From: Jidongwangia harbinensis
GTDB taxonomy: Bacteria > Actinomycetota > Actinomycetes > Mycobacteriales > Micromonosporaceae
Length of the DNA: 64,000 bases
NCBI RefSeq assembly: GCF_020216025.1
Contig: NZ_JAIWNC010000050.1
Span: forward strand, 17,462-81,461
Direction: 5' to 3'
Shown here: in pieces, positions 16,713 through 27,225 of the stretch
How positions within the stretch are numbered: position 1 is the first letter of the stretch
Layout of the letters: every line of letters begins with the position of its first letter
Translations under genes and position numbers: made by a program
The notes under the pieces: model-generated
Database searches by the model: none
Told to the model about the DNA's origin: nothing
The model's input: the letters and a program-made list of their open reading frames with translations, nothing else

Positions 16713-17669
16713 CTAGGTTAGCCGCGCCGCTTTCAGTGCTTCGGCGGTCACCTCGGTGAGCTGCTCGGCGGGGAGTTCAGTGACGTCCTTGAGCGCCATC
16801 CAGCGCGCCTCGGAGGTGGAGCCACCGACGTCGCCGACCGCCACCTCGGTGGGCGCGTCCACGACCACCCGGTAGAACGCCCGGACCCCGTGCCAGTCGA
16901 TCGGGTAGCCCTCCGGGCCGAGCGACGCCGCGTCCCGGTGGCTCGCCACGCCCAGCAGCTCGACCAGGCGGCCCTGCTGGCCGGTCTCCTCGACCAGCTC
17001 CCGGATGAGCGCGGTGCCGGGCTGCTCGCCGTAGTCGGTGCCGCCGCCGGGCAGGTGCCAGCAGCCGGCCCCGGGGTAGCCCGGCGCGATCCGGGTGAGC
17101 AGCAGGTTGTCCTGCGGGTCGGTGGCGATGGCGTACGCGGCGAAGCGCTGGGCCCGGTGCAGCCCGTCCGGGCCGGGGTAGGCGTAGAACGAGGGGAAGT
17201 CCGGTGCCTCCTCGGGCCGCAGGTCGGCGGAGGCGGCGGAGAGTCCCAGGGCGGCCGCGGTGAACGGGCGCAGTTTGAGTTGTTCCGCCTCGGCGAGGGT
17301 GTGCCAGCGGGCCAGGTCGGTGGGGTGGCCGACGCGGTCGACGAGCGTGCCGCCGCGCACCGACACCTGGTAGATCAGGCGGTCGGTGTGGATGGTCACG
17401 CCGCGGTGCGGCAGCGACCGCATGTCGGCCAGCACGTCGTGCAGCCCGGTGACGGCGACGGAGAGGCCGGTCTCCGCGGCGGTTTCCCGGACGACCGTGT
17501 GGTTGGGGTCTTCGCCGTGGTCGACGGCGCCACCGGGCAGCGACCAGACACCCGGGGTGCCGGAGCGGGTCGAGGCCCGGACCAGCAGGACGCGGCCGTC
17601 GCCATCGGTGCAGACGGCGTACGCGGCGATCCTGCGGAGCGGTTCCAGTGCGGGGGTCACGGGCGGCAT
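16713..17669 (-). CDS. Second double-NUDIX protein, first domain degenerate
   Basis: A 318-aa paralogue of the gene 5 bp downstream. Domain 1 box GGAVDHGEDPNHTVVRETAA-ETGL has lost one of the paired glutamates (REXXEE is RETAAE), so activity of that half is doubtful. Domain 2 box GGGTDYGEQPGTALIRELVE-ETGQ is intact. The linker between the domains is shorter and lacks the 42-bp repeats. The short spacing implies one transcript. The pair probably arose by tandem duplication followed by divergence. Substrate unknown. Confidence 0.9.
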   Translation of the reverse strand: MPPVTPALEPLRRIAAYAVCTDGDGRVLLVRASTRSGTPGVWSLPGGAVDHGEDPNHTVVRETAAETGLSVAVTGLHDVLADMRSLPHRGVTIHTDRLIYQVSVRGGTLVDRVGHPTDLARWHTLAEAEQLKLRPFTAAALGLSAASADLRPEEAPDFPSFYAYPGPDGLHRAQRFAAYAIATDPQDNLLLTRIAPGYPGAGCWHLPGGGTDYGEQPGTALIRELVEETGQQGRLVELLGVASHRDAASLGPEGYPIDWHGVRAFYRVVVDAPTEVAVGDVGGSTSEARWMALKDVTELPAEQLTEVTAEALKAARLT

Positions 17670-17865
17670 TCTGCCCGGATTATGTTACCTCCGGAAAACG
17701 TCTGTCGGATTCCTGACAGGGCGATAGCTGTCTGTAATTGCAGTTCAGGGCATAGATGCCCACTATCGGCCCTAGATCCATCACAGTGAGTAAGGGACCG
17801 GAATCAGGGTCGTATCCGGGCACTTCCCGAGGCGGCTAGGCACCGCACCGACCCACTCTTGAGTC

Positions 17866-18138
17866 ATGACTGAGCCCACCGTCGCCCCGTACAAGCAACT
17901 CCGCCGGCCCACCGACGACCGCATCATCGCGGGGGTCTGCAGCGGCCTCGGACGCTACCTCGGCGTCGACCCGGTGCTGATCCGCGTCGGGTTGGCCGTC
18001 CTCACGATCCTCACCTGGGGCACCGCGCTGCTCGCGTACCCGGTCATGTGGTTCCTCATGCCCGAGGAGCCGCGGCCGGCGGCGCCGGTGTATCCGGACC
18101 CCGCCGACCCCACCTGGGGACAGCCGCCGACGGCGTGA
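17866..18138 (+). CDS. Small PspC-domain membrane protein
   Basis: 90 aa, essentially only a PspC domain: LRRPTDDRIIAGVCSGLGRY then GVDPVLIRVGLAVLTILTWG and a second TM half ending PVMWFLMPEE. The Pro-rich tail is short. PspC-type proteins sit in the membrane and take part in envelope-stress responses in actinobacteria. This is the third PspC-containing gene in the window, 5 kb from the PspC kinase. Its stop is 1 bp from the end of the convergent guaA gene. Confidence 0.9.
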   Translation: MTEPTVAPYKQLRRPTDDRIIAGVCSGLGRYLGVDPVLIRVGLAVLTILTWGTALLAYPVMWFLMPEEPRPAAPVYPDPADPTWGQPPTA

Positions 18139-18139
18139 C

Positions 18140-19687
<1,548 letters not shown>

Positions 19688-19707
19688 GGCGGAAAAGTTT
19701 AGCGAGG

Positions 19708-21417
19708 TCAGCGGTACCAGGTCCGGGCCGGGGTGGTACGCACGTTGCCGGCCGAGTCGTACGCCCGGACCTGCACGGTCAGCGCCGGGCCGTGCCGCCA
19801 GGTCTGCACCGGGAACTGCCGCAGCGCGCCCGCGGACCGCTGCGTCACCCGGCCGTCGACGACCAGTTCCATCCGGCTGATCCCGGACGGGTCGGCGGCG
19901 CGGGCGGTGACGTACAGCGTTCGGCGCACCCCCCGGGTGCCGTGCGGGCGCCCGGCGAGGACGGCCACCGCCGGTGCGTCGTTGTCCACCCGGACGGTCC
20001 GCCGCACCAGCGTCACCCGGCCCGCGGCGTCCTGGGCGCGCAGCGTCAGCACGACCGGTCCGCGCAGGCCCCGGCTGTCCCACCGGAACGAGTACGGCGC
20101 CACGGTGTCCGTGCCGACCAGCCGGCCGCCCGCCGCCAGGTCCACTCTGGCCACCCGGACGTCGTCGGTGACCCGGCCGGCGACCGGGACGACGCCGCGG
20201 ACCAGCGCGGCGGCCACCGGGTACGAGATCCCGGCGACCGGCGGCGACGTGTCGGACCGGGCCGCGACGGAGGTCCGCCACGCGGCCAGTGCGGCGGGCG
20301 CGTCCACCCGGCCCGAGGCGGCGGACACCCAGCCCCCGGCGATGGCGGTGGCCGACGTGGTCAGCGCGCGGCGGACGTCGGCCGGGGCCGGCGCCGGGGT
20401 CTGCGCGGCGATCAGCGCCGCCACGCCGGCCGCGAACGGGGTGGCCGACGAGGTACCGCAGAACGAGCCGACCGCTCCGCTCAGCCCTTGCGCCGGGTTG
20501 CAGCCGGGCGCGGCCAGGTCGACCCAGCCGCTGCCGTAGTTGGACCAGGAGTAGCGGGCGTCGGTCTTGGTGGACGCGCCGACAGCCAGCACGCTGGGGA
20601 TGGCGGCCGGGTAGTGCGGGGCGGAACTCCCGTCGTTGCCGGCCGCCGCGACCACCAGCGCACCCTTGGCGACGGCGTAGGCCACCGCGTCGGTCAGCAA
20701 CCGGCTGTCCGAGGACCCGCCGAGCGACAGGTTGACGATGTCGGCGCCCCGGTCGGCCGCGTACCGGATGCCCTGGGCGATGCCGCTGTACGAGCCGCTG
20801 CCGTTCGCGCCCAGCACCTTCACCGGCAGGATCGTGCAGGACCAGCAGACGCCCGCGACGCCCACCCCGTTGTCACCGGTGGCGGCGAGCACGCCCGCGG
20901 TCATCGTGCCGTGCCCGTTGTCGTCGTTCGCGTCGGCGTCGCCGTTGACGAAGTCGTACCCCGGCAGCAGCCGAGGGGCCAGATCGGGCAGCGGGCGTAC
21001 GCCGGTGTCCAGCACCGCGACGGTGACGCCGCTCGCGCCCCGGGTGGTGGCCCAGGCCCGGTCGACGCCGGCCCGGGCGATCCCCCACTGCGACGCGTAC
21101 GACGGATCGTCCGGGGTCACCAGGGCCATCCGGGCGACGTGGTCCGGCTCGACGTAGGCGACGACCGGGTCGGCACGCAGTTCCGCGACGGCGGCGGCGA
21201 CCTGACCGGCCGGCACGTCCACCGCGACCGCGCCGGGCAGCTGCTCGGCGTGCACCACGTCGACGTGCTCGGCCAGGTCGCCGACCACGTCGGTGGCCGA
21301 CCGCAGGCCCACCACGAGCGACACCGGGGCCTCGTCGGCCCGGGCGGCGGCGGGCAGCACCGGCGCGCAGGCACCCGCCAGCATCAGCACCGTCAACGCC
21401 CGTACGAATACCCGCAT
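19708..21417 (-). CDS. Secreted subtilisin-family (S8) serine protease with Ig-like C-terminal domains
   Basis: 569 aa. The signal peptide (FVRALTVLMLAGACAPVLPA) is followed by an I9-like propeptide and the S8 catalytic domain (about 105-385). Triad: Asp in VAVLDTGVR, His in DNGHGTMTAG, Ser in GTSSATPFAAG. The sequence VCWSCTILPVKVLG is shared with the neighbouring paralogue. Two C-terminal Ig-like modules ('PFSFRWDSRGL'-type and 'VQVRAYDSAGNV') follow. ATG 21417 is preceded by GGGGGAGG. Its stop is 20 bp before guaA in the same direction. The substrate is unknown; extracellular protein degradation or processing is expected. Confidence 0.92.
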   Translation of the reverse strand: MRVFVRALTVLMLAGACAPVLPAAARADEAPVSLVVGLRSATDVVGDLAEHVDVVHAEQLPGAVAVDVPAGQVAAAVAELRADPVVAYVEPDHVARMALVTPDDPSYASQWGIARAGVDRAWATTRGASGVTVAVLDTGVRPLPDLAPRLLPGYDFVNGDADANDDNGHGTMTAGVLAATGDNGVGVAGVCWSCTILPVKVLGANGSGSYSGIAQGIRYAADRGADIVNLSLGGSSDSRLLTDAVAYAVAKGALVVAAAGNDGSSAPHYPAAIPSVLAVGASTKTDARYSWSNYGSGWVDLAAPGCNPAQGLSGAVGSFCGTSSATPFAAGVAALIAAQTPAPAPADVRRALTTSATAIAGGWVSAASGRVDAPAALAAWRTSVAARSDTSPPVAGISYPVAAALVRGVVPVAGRVTDDVRVARVDLAAGGRLVGTDTVAPYSFRWDSRGLRGPVVLTLRAQDAAGRVTLVRRTVRVDNDAPAVAVLAGRPHGTRGVRRTLYVTARAADPSGISRMELVVDGRVTQRSAGALRQFPVQTWRHGPALTVQVRAYDSAGNVRTTPARTWYR

Positions 21418-21532
21418 CGTCCCGCCTCCCCCGAAGCGCGACGGCCCGCCCGGCCGACGCCCACCTACCCTCGACGGGCGGTGGAGCGCGGCGCGGCGCG
21501 GGCCGGTAGCGCTTCGGTTGCGGTGGACCCGG

Positions 21533-23269
21533 TCAGCGGGTCCAGTTGCGGGTGCTGGAGTACTTCACGTTGCCGGCCTGGTCGTACGCCCGGACCTGCA
21601 CCTTCATGCTCCGCGGCTGGCTCGACGCCGCGAACGAGAACTGGTACGGCGACGTCTTGTCGGTGGCCACCTTCCGGCCACTGATGATCAGCTCGGTGCG
21701 GTTGACCCCGTAGAAGTCGGAGGCGGACGCCTTGACCGTCACGGTGCCCCGGACCCGGGCGTTGTTCGCCGGCGCGCTGGTGATCTTCACGGACGGCGCC
21801 AGGTTGTCCACCACGATCGAGCGGTTGTAGGAGCCCCGGTTGCCGGCCCGGTCGTAGACGTAGACGGTCAGCGCCACCGTGCCGTTGTTCTGCCGGGTGG
21901 TGTCCAGCTTCAGCTCGTACGGCGCGGTCGTGTCCTGGCTGACGTACTTGCCGTAGGCGTACAGGTCGACGTTGCGGATGCCCGAGCCGCCGGTGTCGGC
22001 CACGCCGGTCGGCTTGACCGTGATGGTGCCGCGGGTCTTGGCGCCCGAGGCCGGCGACGCACCGGTGACGGTGGGCGCCAGGCGGTCGGTGGTGGCGGTC
22101 AGCGACGCGGGCGCGTCGACGATGCCGGCGCTCACCCAGGAACCGATCTTGCGAGCCTTGCCGGTGAGCGCGTTCGCCAGCGAGTAGCCGGTGTAGCTGG
22201 GGTTGCGGGTCTTCACCAGCGCGCCGACGCCGGCCACGATCGGAGCGGCGAACGACGTGCCCTCGGCTACCGAGTAGCTGCCGCGGTTGGTCATCGACGT
22301 GACGATGCCCGGGGCGGCGACGTCCACCCAGTTGGTGGTGGAGGAGTTGCGGTTGGTGAAGTACGCCGGCGCATCCGAACCGGAGGCGGTGGCACCGACC
22401 GAGACCACTCCCGCATACCCCGCCGGATACACCGGGGCAGTGCTGTTCTCGTTGCCGGCCGCGGCCACCACCAGGACGCCCTTGAGGTTGGCGTACGCGA
22501 CCGCGTCGGCCTCGACCTTGCTCCAGTCTCCGCCCAGCGACAGGTTGATGATCTTCGCGCCGTTGCGGGTGGCGTACACGATGCCCTCGGCGATGTCGCT
22601 CGCGTAGCCGCGCCCGGCTGAATTGAGGACCTTGACCGGCAGGATCTTGCAGGACCAGCACACGCCGGCCATGCCGCTTCCGTTGTTGCCGCGGGCGGCG
22701 ATCAGCGAGGCCACCCGGGTGCCGTGACCCGCGTCGTCGGCGGCGTTGCTGTCGTTGTTGTAGAAGTCGTAGCCGGGCAGCACCGCGCCGGCCAGGTCGC
22801 CGGTGGCGGTCACCCCGGAGTCCACCACCGCGACGGTGACCGCGGAACCCGTGGTGGTGTCCCACGCGGCCGGCACGTTGACGTCGCTGAACTCGGTCTG
22901 GTTGCCGGCCGTGTACTGCGGGTCGTTCGGCGTCACGTCGAACGCTTCGACCTGCTGGTCCACCTCGACATAGGCGACGTTCGGATCGGCCCGCAGAGCC
23001 GTGATGGCCTGATCCCGGCGATCGCTGGGCACCTCGGCGGTCTTCGCCCGGAGTTCGTCCAGCTGCGCGCGGCCGGAGCTGCTCGGTGCCGCCCAGCGGG
23101 TGCCGAACCTCGACACGGCGCGGGCGGGCGCCTGCTGGTCGGCGCCGGCCTTCAGGCCCACGACGATCCGCACCGCTCCCGGCTCGATCACCTCGGCCAC
23201 CGCCCAGGTGGTCACGCTCGTCATCGCCACCACGACGGCCGCCGCGGCCGCACCCACCAGCTTCTTCAC
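21533..23269 (-). CDS. Secreted subtilisin-family (S8) serine protease, paralogue of its neighbour
   Basis: 578 aa. GTG 23269 (VKKLVGAAAAAVVVAM) is chosen because GGGGAG lies 7 nt upstream; GTG 23275 would touch the ribosome site. After the signal peptide and propeptide, the S8 domain has Asp in VAVVDSGVTATG, His in DAGHGTRVAS and Ser in GTSFAAPIVAG. It shares VCWSCKILPVKVL with the next gene. Two Ig-like modules with RGTVTVKASASD and VQVRAYDQAGNV end the protein. The two subtilases lie in tandem with 115 bp between them, indicating duplication. Confidence 0.92.
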   Translation of the reverse strand: MKKLVGAAAAAVVVAMTSVTTWAVAEVIEPGAVRIVVGLKAGADQQAPARAVSRFGTRWAAPSSSGRAQLDELRAKTAEVPSDRRDQAITALRADPNVAYVEVDQQVEAFDVTPNDPQYTAGNQTEFSDVNVPAAWDTTTGSAVTVAVVDSGVTATGDLAGAVLPGYDFYNNDSNAADDAGHGTRVASLIAARGNNGSGMAGVCWSCKILPVKVLNSAGRGYASDIAEGIVYATRNGAKIINLSLGGDWSKVEADAVAYANLKGVLVVAAAGNENSTAPVYPAGYAGVVSVGATASGSDAPAYFTNRNSSTTNWVDVAAPGIVTSMTNRGSYSVAEGTSFAAPIVAGVGALVKTRNPSYTGYSLANALTGKARKIGSWVSAGIVDAPASLTATTDRLAPTVTGASPASGAKTRGTITVKPTGVADTGGSGIRNVDLYAYGKYVSQDTTAPYELKLDTTRQNNGTVALTVYVYDRAGNRGSYNRSIVVDNLAPSVKITSAPANNARVRGTVTVKASASDFYGVNRTELIISGRKVATDKTSPYQFSFAASSQPRSMKVQVRAYDQAGNVKYSSTRNWTR

Positions 23270-23379
23270 GCACACACTCCCCGTTTGACGCGCCCGCCGG
23301 AGGCGAAACGCGCGGGTCAGCGTACGGCCACCCCGCCCGGAAACGGGGACACAGTTTCACGTATCGAGATCATCGGTCA

Positions 23380-23408
23380 TTGAGCTGGGAATTCCGTTCA
23401 CCTAGTGT
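23380..23408 (+). promoter_or_regulatory. Promoter of the LCP-family gene, leaderless layout
   Basis: -35 TTGAGC (23380-23385), 17-nt spacer, -10 TAGTGT (23403-23408), then 6 nt to the GTG at 23415. No ribosome site fits, so the mRNA probably starts at the start codon. Confidence 0.65.
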
Positions 23409-23414
23409 TCCGGT

Positions 23415-24509
23415 GTGCGGAACACACGGGTGGTCTGGACGATCGCCGCCATCGCGGCCGTCCTGGTTCTCACCGGCGCGGGCATCGCGCTGGCCCTCGC
23501 CCAGCGGACCGACCCGCCGGTGGCCGCCCCGGCACCGGCCACCCCGCCGGCCACGCCGCCGCCCACCTCGGCCAGCCCGGAGCCGCCGGCCGGCGCCGAC
23601 ATCACCGGCCCGCTCGACCTGCTCATCGTCGGGGTGGACACCCGGGTCAGCATCCCGGACTGGGAACCGCACGCGGACGCCATCATGCTGCTGCACGTCG
23701 ACGCCGACCTGAAGTCCGGCTACCTGTACTCGCTCCCCCGCGACCTGCGGGTGAACGTGCCGGCGTTCCCGAAGGCCGGCTTCCGCGGCGGGCGCTACAA
23801 GATCACCGAGGCGATGAGCCGCGGCTCCCGGGTACCCGGGTCCAACCGGCCCAGCGCCGCACAGGGCTACGAACTGCTCGAGCAGGCCGTCTCCGACTAC
23901 ACCGGCATCGAGACCTTCCACGCCGGCGCGGTGCTCACGTTCAACGGCCTGAGCCGGCTGACCGACGCGCTCGGCGGCGTGACCCTGCGCATCGACCAGA
24001 AGGTGGTCTCGCAGCACCGGCGACCGGACGGCACGATGCGCACGATGCGCTCGGGCGGCGGCGGGTACACCGGCCCGCAGGCCACCTACCTGCCCGGGAC
24101 GCGGACGCTGAAGGGCTGGCAGGCGATCGACTACGCGCGGCAGCGCTACACCCCCGGCGGCGACTACACCCGGCAACGGCACCAGCGCCAGCTGGTCGAG
24201 GCGCTGCTCACCCGGGTCGGCACGGCCGGTCTGGCGACCGATCCGGCGAAACTGCAGTCGGTGCTCACCGCGCTCGGCGACACGCTGCTCTACGTGGGTG
24301 GCCGCAACCCCATCGAGTACGCGTACGCGCTGCGCAACCTGAGCCCCGCGGACCTCACCCTGGTCGGCCTGCCCGGCGCGTCGATCGGCAGCGGCGGCGG
24401 GTACGCCGGTGAACAACTGACGTCGGTCGGCCGTGGCTTCCTGCGCGCGGTGGCGCAGGGCCGGCCGGAGACGTACCTGGCGGATCACCCGGAACTGGTC
24501 CACCGCTGA
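23415..24509 (+). CDS. LytR-CpsA-Psr (LCP) family cell-wall ligase
   Basis: 364 aa. One N-terminal TM anchor (TIAAIAAVLVLTGAGIALAL), a Pro/Ala linker, and the extracytoplasmic LCP domain (about 75-290): LDLLIVGVDTR, DAIMLLHVDAD, SLPRDLRVNVP with the conserved Arg-Asp, and later DYARQRYTPGGDYTRQRHQ, the Arg-rich motif that binds the polyprenyl pyrophosphate. LCP enzymes attach glycopolymers to peptidoglycan. It stands alone on the plus strand between minus-strand secreted-enzyme genes, with its own promoter. Confidence 0.9.
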   Translation: MRNTRVVWTIAAIAAVLVLTGAGIALALAQRTDPPVAAPAPATPPATPPPTSASPEPPAGADITGPLDLLIVGVDTRVSIPDWEPHADAIMLLHVDADLKSGYLYSLPRDLRVNVPAFPKAGFRGGRYKITEAMSRGSRVPGSNRPSAAQGYELLEQAVSDYTGIETFHAGAVLTFNGLSRLTDALGGVTLRIDQKVVSQHRRPDGTMRTMRSGGGGYTGPQATYLPGTRTLKGWQAIDYARQRYTPGGDYTRQRHQRQLVEALLTRVGTAGLATDPAKLQSVLTALGDTLLYVGGRNPIEYAYALRNLSPADLTLVGLPGASIGSGGGYAGEQLTSVGRGFLRAVAQGRPETYLADHPELVHR

Positions 24510-24546
24510 CGGCCGGGTACGCGGCGGCTGCGTCACGCATCTGACC

Positions 24547-24960
24547 TCAGCCGCCCTGTTGCACCGTCAGGCTTTGGCACTGGGCTCGAAGCAGGGCCAG
24601 AGCACGCTCGGACACGGCCAGCCCTTGGCCGCGCACGTACGAGACGTCAGCCGCCGGGTCGTCGCCGACGATGAGGCGAATCAATTCGGGCGCAATCGCG
24701 CCATCCTCGATGCCGAACGCGCCGTCACCGAAGTAGCCACGGGCCGCACCGGTGGTGTAGCCGGTGAGCCCCGCGGCCGCCATCGCCGCGACGAGCTCGG
24801 GGCTGGCGACCAGTTCCGGCGGACGGCCGGCCAGCGCGTCCGGCGCCCACGACAGTTCAACGCTGAGCACGCCGTCCTCCTCGCCGGACAGGTCCCAGGC
24901 CGGGTCCGGATCGATCTCGTACCGGCGCGCCTCGCCGCTCGGACTCGGGCCTGAGTTCAC
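24547..24960 (-). CDS. Conserved hypothetical protein translationally coupled to an M1 peptidase
   Basis: 137 aa. GTG 24960 overlaps the peptidase stop (GTGA). The protein has no signal or TM segment: VNSGPSPSGEARRYEIDPDP, then an alpha/beta pattern with ELIRLIVGDDPAADVSYV and SERALALLRAQCQ near the end. The tail pattern 'VSERALALL' recalls the Imm11-type immunity fold, but I cannot support that assignment. It is the last gene of the minus-strand run and ends 37 bp from the convergent LCP gene. Function unknown. Confidence 0.72.
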   Translation of the reverse strand: MNSGPSPSGEARRYEIDPDPAWDLSGEEDGVLSVELSWAPDALAGRPPELVASPELVAAMAAAGLTGYTTGAARGYFGDGAFGIEDGAIAPELIRLIVGDDPAADVSYVRGQGLAVSERALALLRAQCQSLTVQQGG

Positions 24961-26393
24961 GGACGTGGTGGCTGGGTCGTGCCGAACAACCAGGCCTGGA
25001 ACAGCGAGTCGAGATCCTTGCCGGATTCCTTCTCCGCGGCCGCGATGAACTCCGTGGTCGTCACGTTGCCGTTGCGCTGCTCGGCCGGCCACGACTTGAG
25101 CAGCCGGAAGAACGCCTCGTCGCCGATCGTCTTGCGCAGCGCGTGCACGGTCATCGCGCCGCGCTGGTAGACGGACTGGCTGAAGATGCCCTCCGGACCC
25201 GGATCGCCCGGCGGCTCGGACCAGTCGAACGAGGCGTACCGGCGGGCGAAGTTCTGCTCCGCCGTCGTGGCGCCCTCGTGCTCCTGCCACAGCCACTCCG
25301 CGTAGCTGGCGAAGCCCTCGTTCAGCCAGATGTCCTTCCAGCGCTCCAGCGCCACGCTGTCGCCGAACCACTGGTGGGCCAGTTCGTGCGCGACCACCGT
25401 GGTCTGCGTGCCGCTCCGGAAGAACGTGTTGCCGTACACCGGCCGTGACTGGGTCTCCAGCGCGTAGCCGACCCGGTCGTCGTCCAGCACGATGCCGCCG
25501 TAGGCGTCGAACGGGTACGGCCCGAACCGGGTGGCCAGGAAGTCCGCCACCTCGCCGGTACGGGCCATCGAGCGGGCCGCCGGACCGTCCGCGGGCAACG
25601 ACTCCGGAATCGCGATGACCATCGGCTTGCCGGCGTGCGTGCTGGTGGAGACGCGGTACTGGCCGATCGCGACGGTCGCCAGGTAGCTCGCCATCGGCGC
25701 CTTCTCGGTCCAGGTCCAGGTGGTCCAGCCGGCGTCGGTGGTCCGCTCGCCCGGCACCCCGTTGCTGATCGCCTCGACGCCCGCCGGCACCGTCATGGCC
25801 AGCGCGAACGTGGCCTTGTCGGCCGGGTGGTCGTTCACCGGGAACCAGGTGCTGGCGGACTCCGGCTCGCCGAGCGCGAACGCGCCGTCGTCGGTACGCA
25901 ACCAGCCGCCGACCCCCAGCTCCTCGTTGCGTAACGCCTCCGGGCGGCCGGAGTACTCGATCACCGCGGTGAACGCGGTCCCGCGGGTGATCCCGGCGGC
26001 CGGCGTGATCACCAGTTCGTTGCCGTCCGCGGTGGCGCGCGCCGCCCGCCCGTCGACCGTGACCTTGCCGGCGACCAGGTGCGCGAGGTCGAGGTTGAAC
26101 CGGGACAGGTCCTGGGTTGCGGTGGCCGTGACGGTGGCGCTGCCCCGCAACTGGCCGGACTTCGGGTCGTACCGCAGCTTCAGGTCGTACCCGCCGACGT
26201 CGTACCCGCCGTTGCCGTACTTCGGGAAGTACGGGTCGCCGATGCCCTCGGCGCCGGGCCGGAAGTCCGGCGGCGGCCCGGAACTGGGCGGCGCGGCCGG
26301 CGGCGCACCGTCGGAGGTGCAGCCGCCCGCCAGCAACGCCACGGCCGCGACCCGTGCCCAGTGATATCGGTGTCCCCTCACACCAACCGACAC
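24957..26393 (-). CDS. M1-family zinc metallopeptidase, lipoprotein
   Basis: 478 aa, exported and probably lipid-anchored: lipobox ALLAGGC at about residues 19-25. The N-terminal beta-sheet domain of M1 aminopeptidases comes first (YDLKLRYDPKSGQLRGSATV; DLAHLVAGKVTVDG). The catalytic domain follows, with the zinc site VVAHELAHQWFGDS and the downstream Glu in WLNEGFASY. There is no ERAP-like C-terminal domain, so it belongs to the short form common in actinobacteria. GTG 26393 is the longest start. GTG 26381 (MRGHRYHW) lies 8 nt after a TAGTGT box and is a good alternative. Confidence 0.9.
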   Translation of the reverse strand: MSVGVRGHRYHWARVAAVALLAGGCTSDGAPPAAPPSSGPPPDFRPGAEGIGDPYFPKYGNGGYDVGGYDLKLRYDPKSGQLRGSATVTATATQDLSRFNLDLAHLVAGKVTVDGRAARATADGNELVITPAAGITRGTAFTAVIEYSGRPEALRNEELGVGGWLRTDDGAFALGEPESASTWFPVNDHPADKATFALAMTVPAGVEAISNGVPGERTTDAGWTTWTWTEKAPMASYLATVAIGQYRVSTSTHAGKPMVIAIPESLPADGPAARSMARTGEVADFLATRFGPYPFDAYGGIVLDDDRVGYALETQSRPVYGNTFFRSGTQTTVVAHELAHQWFGDSVALERWKDIWLNEGFASYAEWLWQEHEGATTAEQNFARRYASFDWSEPPGDPGPEGIFSQSVYQRGAMTVHALRKTIGDEAFFRLLKSWPAEQRNGNVTTTEFIAAAEKESGKDLDSLFQAWLFGTTQPPRP

Positions 26394-26409
26394 TACGTCG
26401 CAGTCCCGA

Positions 26410-27225
26410 TCAGGAGCCGCCCACCGCGCACTGCCGGGCGGCCCATGCGCGGTAGGCGATCGGACGGTCGGTGATGATCTCGTCGACCGGCATCGCGGCC
26501 ATCCGCGGCCAGTCGGCCTCCTGGTTGACCGTCCAGGCGTACAGCCGGATGCCGCCGGCCCGCCACTCGGTCGCCCGGCTCGCGCTGATCGCCGAGTACG
26601 ACTTGAGGAACGCGTCGCCGTACTCCCGGATCTGGTCCGCGTGCAGGTAGCCCGCGGTGTGCAGCAGGCCGGTCCGGGCGCCCGGGACGTGGTCCCGGGC
26701 GGCCAGCACGACGTCCCGGCTGAACGACATGATCAGCACCGCGTCGCGGCCCACCGACCGGTCGATCTCGTCGGCCACCGCGCGCCACTGCTCGGCGGTC
26801 GGCGTCACCTTCAGCTCGGTGAGCACGAACGCCTCGTGGGCGACGGCCTCCGCGTACACCTCGCGCAGCGTCGGGACGTACTGCCCGTCGTCGGTCGGGA
26901 TGCCGCGGTTGCCGGCGTCCAGTTGCGCCACCGGGCCGCTCAGCGGACTGACCCGGTCGACCGTCGCGTCGTGCAGCACCACCGGCGTGCCCCGGACGTC
27001 GAAGTGCACGTCCAGCTCCCAGGTGGTGACGCCGGCCGCGCCGGCCGCCCGGAACGCGCCGACCGTGTTCTCCATCGCCCGCTCGGTGCCGCCGCGGTGC
27101 GCCACCACCGCCGGCGCCGGCGCACACGGCGCCGGTGCCTCGACGGACGGTGGTACGACGGACCACCCGGAGAGCGCGAGACCGGCGGCGAGGAACGCGA
27201 CGACCGGCGCGCTCCGCCGGATCAC
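26410..27225 (-). CDS. Secreted glycerophosphodiester phosphodiesterase
   Basis: 271 aa of the GDPD TIM-barrel family, which hydrolyses deacylated phospholipids to glycerol-3-phosphate and an alcohol. An N-terminal hydrophobic segment (PVVAFLAAGLALSGW) is a signal peptide or anchor. Catalytic motifs: VAHRGG...MENT (His-Arg and Glu-Asn), WELDVHFD (metal-binding Glu-x-Asp) and VVLHDATVDR (second His). Start GTG 27225 overlaps the stop of the upstream propeller gene (GTGA). The M1 peptidase follows after 16 bp, so three secreted enzymes appear to share one transcript. Confidence 0.92.
   Translation of the reverse strand: MIRRSAPVVAFLAAGLALSGWSVVPPSVEAPAPCAPAPAVVAHRGGTERAMENTVGAFRAAGAAGVTTWELDVHFDVRGTPVVLHDATVDRVSPLSGPVAQLDAGNRGIPTDDGQYVPTLREVYAEAVAHEAFVLTELKVTPTAEQWRAVADEIDRSVGRDAVLIMSFSRDVVLAARDHVPGARTGLLHTAGYLHADQIREYGDAFLKSYSAISASRATEWRAGGIRLYAWTVNQEADWPRMAAMPVDEIITDRPIAYRAWAARQCAVGGS

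Noticed and set aside
24840..24960. Immunity-protein (Imm11-like) assignment for the 137-aa protein, which would imply a toxin-antitoxin pair with the M1 peptidase
   Set aside because: Only a short tail pattern is suggestive. The neighbour is an ordinary M1 lipoprotein and not a polymorphic toxin.
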